A stretch of DNA of 22,559 nucleotides from an uncultured Collinsella sp. (lineage in GTDB: Bacteria > Actinomycetota > Coriobacteriia > Coriobacteriales > Coriobacteriaceae): NCBI GenBank assembly GCA_958348565.1, contig CATVZP010000028.1, positions 1 to 22,559 of the forward strand. Direction: 5' to 3'. The notes under the pieces were generated by a model. It worked only from the letters and a program-made list of their open reading frames with translations. It searched no databases and had not been told where the DNA came from. The first letter of the stretch is position 1, and the number at the start of each line of letters is the position of its first letter. Shown piece by piece: positions 21,265 to 22,559 of this stretch. The translations under genes and the position numbers were made by a program.

Positions 21265-22296
21265 ATGCCGGATAACGGGTCAATACAAAAAAGAGGCGCG
21301 CACGAGATGGCTCATGGGCGTCCTGTCCAGATAACCGAGCACACGACGGTAACCGAGCTGCAGCCCAGTCTGTCCGATGTCGTGTGCGCAAACAAAAAGC
21401 TGCAGATTGGCTTTATCGTTGCGCTCGTGGTGCTGGCGCTGCTGTCGGGCTGTGTGGCTCGTCCGCATTTCGCCGATACCAAAACTTGGGACTCCACCAT
21501 CGAGGTCATCGATCAAAAGAAAGGAAACGTACTGGCGCTCACGACCTCGTGCGTGGCGCTGTCTGCGGGCATTACCGCGCTGCCGGGTGATACGGGAACG
21601 CCGGTTGCCGAGCAGCTCGCGCAGCTTTCAGGCAACCTTGGTATCGTGCTTGCCGTGCTATACCTAGAGAAATATTTGCTCACGATTTTGTGGTCGGTTG
21701 GCCTGGGCATCTTAATCCCGTTTGCGTTGGCGCTCTTTGCGGTGTCGCTCGGCATTCACGGGCGCTGGAGCACGAGCGCTGTCCTGCGCCGTGTGGCGAC
21801 GCGCGTGCTGGTGGTTGCCGTGATCGGCATGGCGCTCGTGCCCGCGAGCGTATGGGTGTCGCAGAAGGTCGATGAAACGTATCGCGTAAGTATTGAGCAA
21901 GCTGAGCAAAAGGCTGCGGACGCTGCGGACGCGGCCGACACCACGGACAAGTCAGCCGAGACCAGCTCAAAATCGAACAAGAAAAAGTCCGAGGCCACGG
22001 AGTCAAAAAACGTGCTCGAGCAGCTGACCGACGGGGCCTCGAGCCTGGTCACGTCGGTAACCAGTGGTGCCAAGCAGATGACCGACGGGATCGTGCAGCA
22101 GGTAACCGACCTCATCGAAGGCGTCATCGTGATGATCGTGACCTCGTGTGTGATTCCTCTACTGGTGCTCGTGGCGTTCCTATGGCTAGGACACGTGCTG
22201 CTGGGGATCGATATCTCCGGCCCTGCGAACTATCTGACTGGTCGTTTCTTGAGCGCTCCGTCCAAACATGCCAAAAAGAGCGGGCAGTCTGAGTAG
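21265..22296 (+). CDS. Unrecognised multi-pass membrane protein
   Basis: 343 residues from ATG 21265, supported by GGAGG 8 bases upstream. I do not recognise the family. Residues 1-46 are polar and probably cytoplasmic. Hydrophobic segments lie at about 47-63 (LQIGFIVALVVLALLSG), 118-130, 138-165 (LLTILWSVGLGILIPFALALFAVSLGI), 183-200 and 283-312 (IEGVIVMIVTSCVIPLLVLVAFLWLGHVLLG). The first ends LLSGC, which resembles a lipobox, but the long N-terminus argues against a lipoprotein. Residues about 210-250 are an Ala/Asp/Lys/Ser-rich low-complexity stretch, followed by a helical Gly/Ser/Thr/Val segment. It stands alone with a terminator after it. Confidence 0.75.
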   Translation: MPDNGSIQKRGAHEMAHGRPVQITEHTTVTELQPSLSDVVCANKKLQIGFIVALVVLALLSGCVARPHFADTKTWDSTIEVIDQKKGNVLALTTSCVALSAGITALPGDTGTPVAEQLAQLSGNLGIVLAVLYLEKYLLTILWSVGLGILIPFALALFAVSLGIHGRWSTSAVLRRVATRVLVVAVIGMALVPASVWVSQKVDETYRVSIEQAEQKAADAADAADTTDKSAETSSKSNKKKSEATESKNVLEQLTDGASSLVTSVTSGAKQMTDGIVQQVTDLIEGVIVMIVTSCVIPLLVLVAFLWLGHVLLGIDISGPANYLTGRFLSAPSKHAKKSGQSE

Positions 22297-22330
22297 GCGG
22301 CAATGCGATTTTTGGAAGATCAACCGCAAG

Positions 22331-22368
22331 AAGGGCGGCCGAGACACGTTCTCGGCCGCCCTTTTGTT
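22331..22368 (+). terminator. Strong terminator after the membrane protein
   Basis: AAGGGCGGCCGAG (22331-22343) pairs perfectly with CTCGGCCGCCCTT (22351-22363), followed by TTGTTTG. Confidence 0.92.
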
Positions 22369-22403
22369 TGTTGAACACGTGGTCGCTACGTCCGCGCCCG
22401 GTC

Positions 22404-22559
22404 CAAACGGTCGGCAATCATTCGTAAACGGTATTTGTTCAAAAAAGAACAAAGATAAACAAATAATGGTTGCAGTCGGTGTTCGAATGTGTTCAAATAA
22501 ACATGAACAGTGAAGAACCGCACATTCAGATGCCCGGACCTGAACGCGATTCAACACTT
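22404..22559 (+). promoter_or_regulatory. Promoter/operator region for a gene beyond the window (cluster D)
   Basis: No gene is visible. CAAACGGTCG (22404-22413) and GTAAACGGTA (22424-22433) repeat the AACGGT core (22406, 22427) at 21 bp, as upstream of the mannose-family PTS and gatA/deoR. TTTGTTC-N6-GAACAAA (22434-22453) is a perfect 7-bp dyad, and TGTTCA (22490-22495) with TGAACA (22504-22509) is another. A TGTTCG also lies at 22480. Both motif types therefore recur as at gatA/deoR. Confidence 0.5.

Noticed and set aside
1..22559. CRISPR array, insertion sequence, transposase, phage genes or rRNA
   Set aside because: No regularly spaced direct repeats and no transposase, integrase or structural phage motifs were seen in any reading frame.

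Overview
The window is high-GC bacterial DNA with mostly G/C third codon positions, short intergenic gaps and many GC-rich hairpin terminators. Gene content (mannose-family and galactitol-family PTS, LacX/LacC, AgaS, a DasR-like GntR site, an XRE/DUF2975 pair) suggests a gut actinomycete of the Coriobacteriia, probably Collinsella or a close relative. That assignment is inference from gene content and composition; no marker gene was compared.

Layout. (1) 1-2822: the end of an unrecognised gene coupled to an isocitrate/isopropylmalate-type dehydrogenase, then a membrane-anchored SurA-like protein. (2) 2856-3743, minus: an XRE regulator and a DUF2975 membrane protein. (3) 3744-4446: a 703-bp regulatory region dense in dyads. 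(4) 4447-7653: a mannose-family PTS operon in the order EIIA, YajC, EIIB, EIIC, EIID. (5) 7839-11135: a GntR/UTRA regulator, AgaS and NagA/AgaA. (6) 11212-14499: a minus-strand flavodoxin, then LacX, LacC, a 3' fragment of a second nagA, and a YhcH-family protein. (7) 14500-16196: a lower-GC stretch with one unknown HTH-like ORF, tRNA-Thr(CGT), and an orphan EIIB paralogue whose phospho-acceptor histidine is replaced by tyrosine. (8) 16281-20011, minus: GalM and a galactitol-type PTS (EIIA, EIIB, EIIC) in which EIIC is split by one in-frame TGA. (9) 20348-22296: a DeoR regulator and an unrecognised membrane protein, then a promoter region running off the window end.

How the genes fit together. 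The parts point to the tagatose-6-phosphate route. The mannose-family PTS would bring in an amino sugar such as GalNAc. NagA/AgaA deacetylates it, AgaS deaminates and isomerises it to tagatose-6-P, and LacC phosphorylates that to tagatose-1,6-bisphosphate. A galactitol PTS would feed the same intermediate through a galactitol-1-P dehydrogenase that is not in the window. The aldolase is also absent.

The main structural observation is regulatory. A tandem AAACGGT-type half-site with 21-bp spacing occurs upstream of the mannose-family PTS operon (twice), between gatA and deoR, and again at the window end upstream of whatever follows. Dre-like GntR sites mark the PTS operon and agaS. I found no phage, insertion sequence or CRISPR array.
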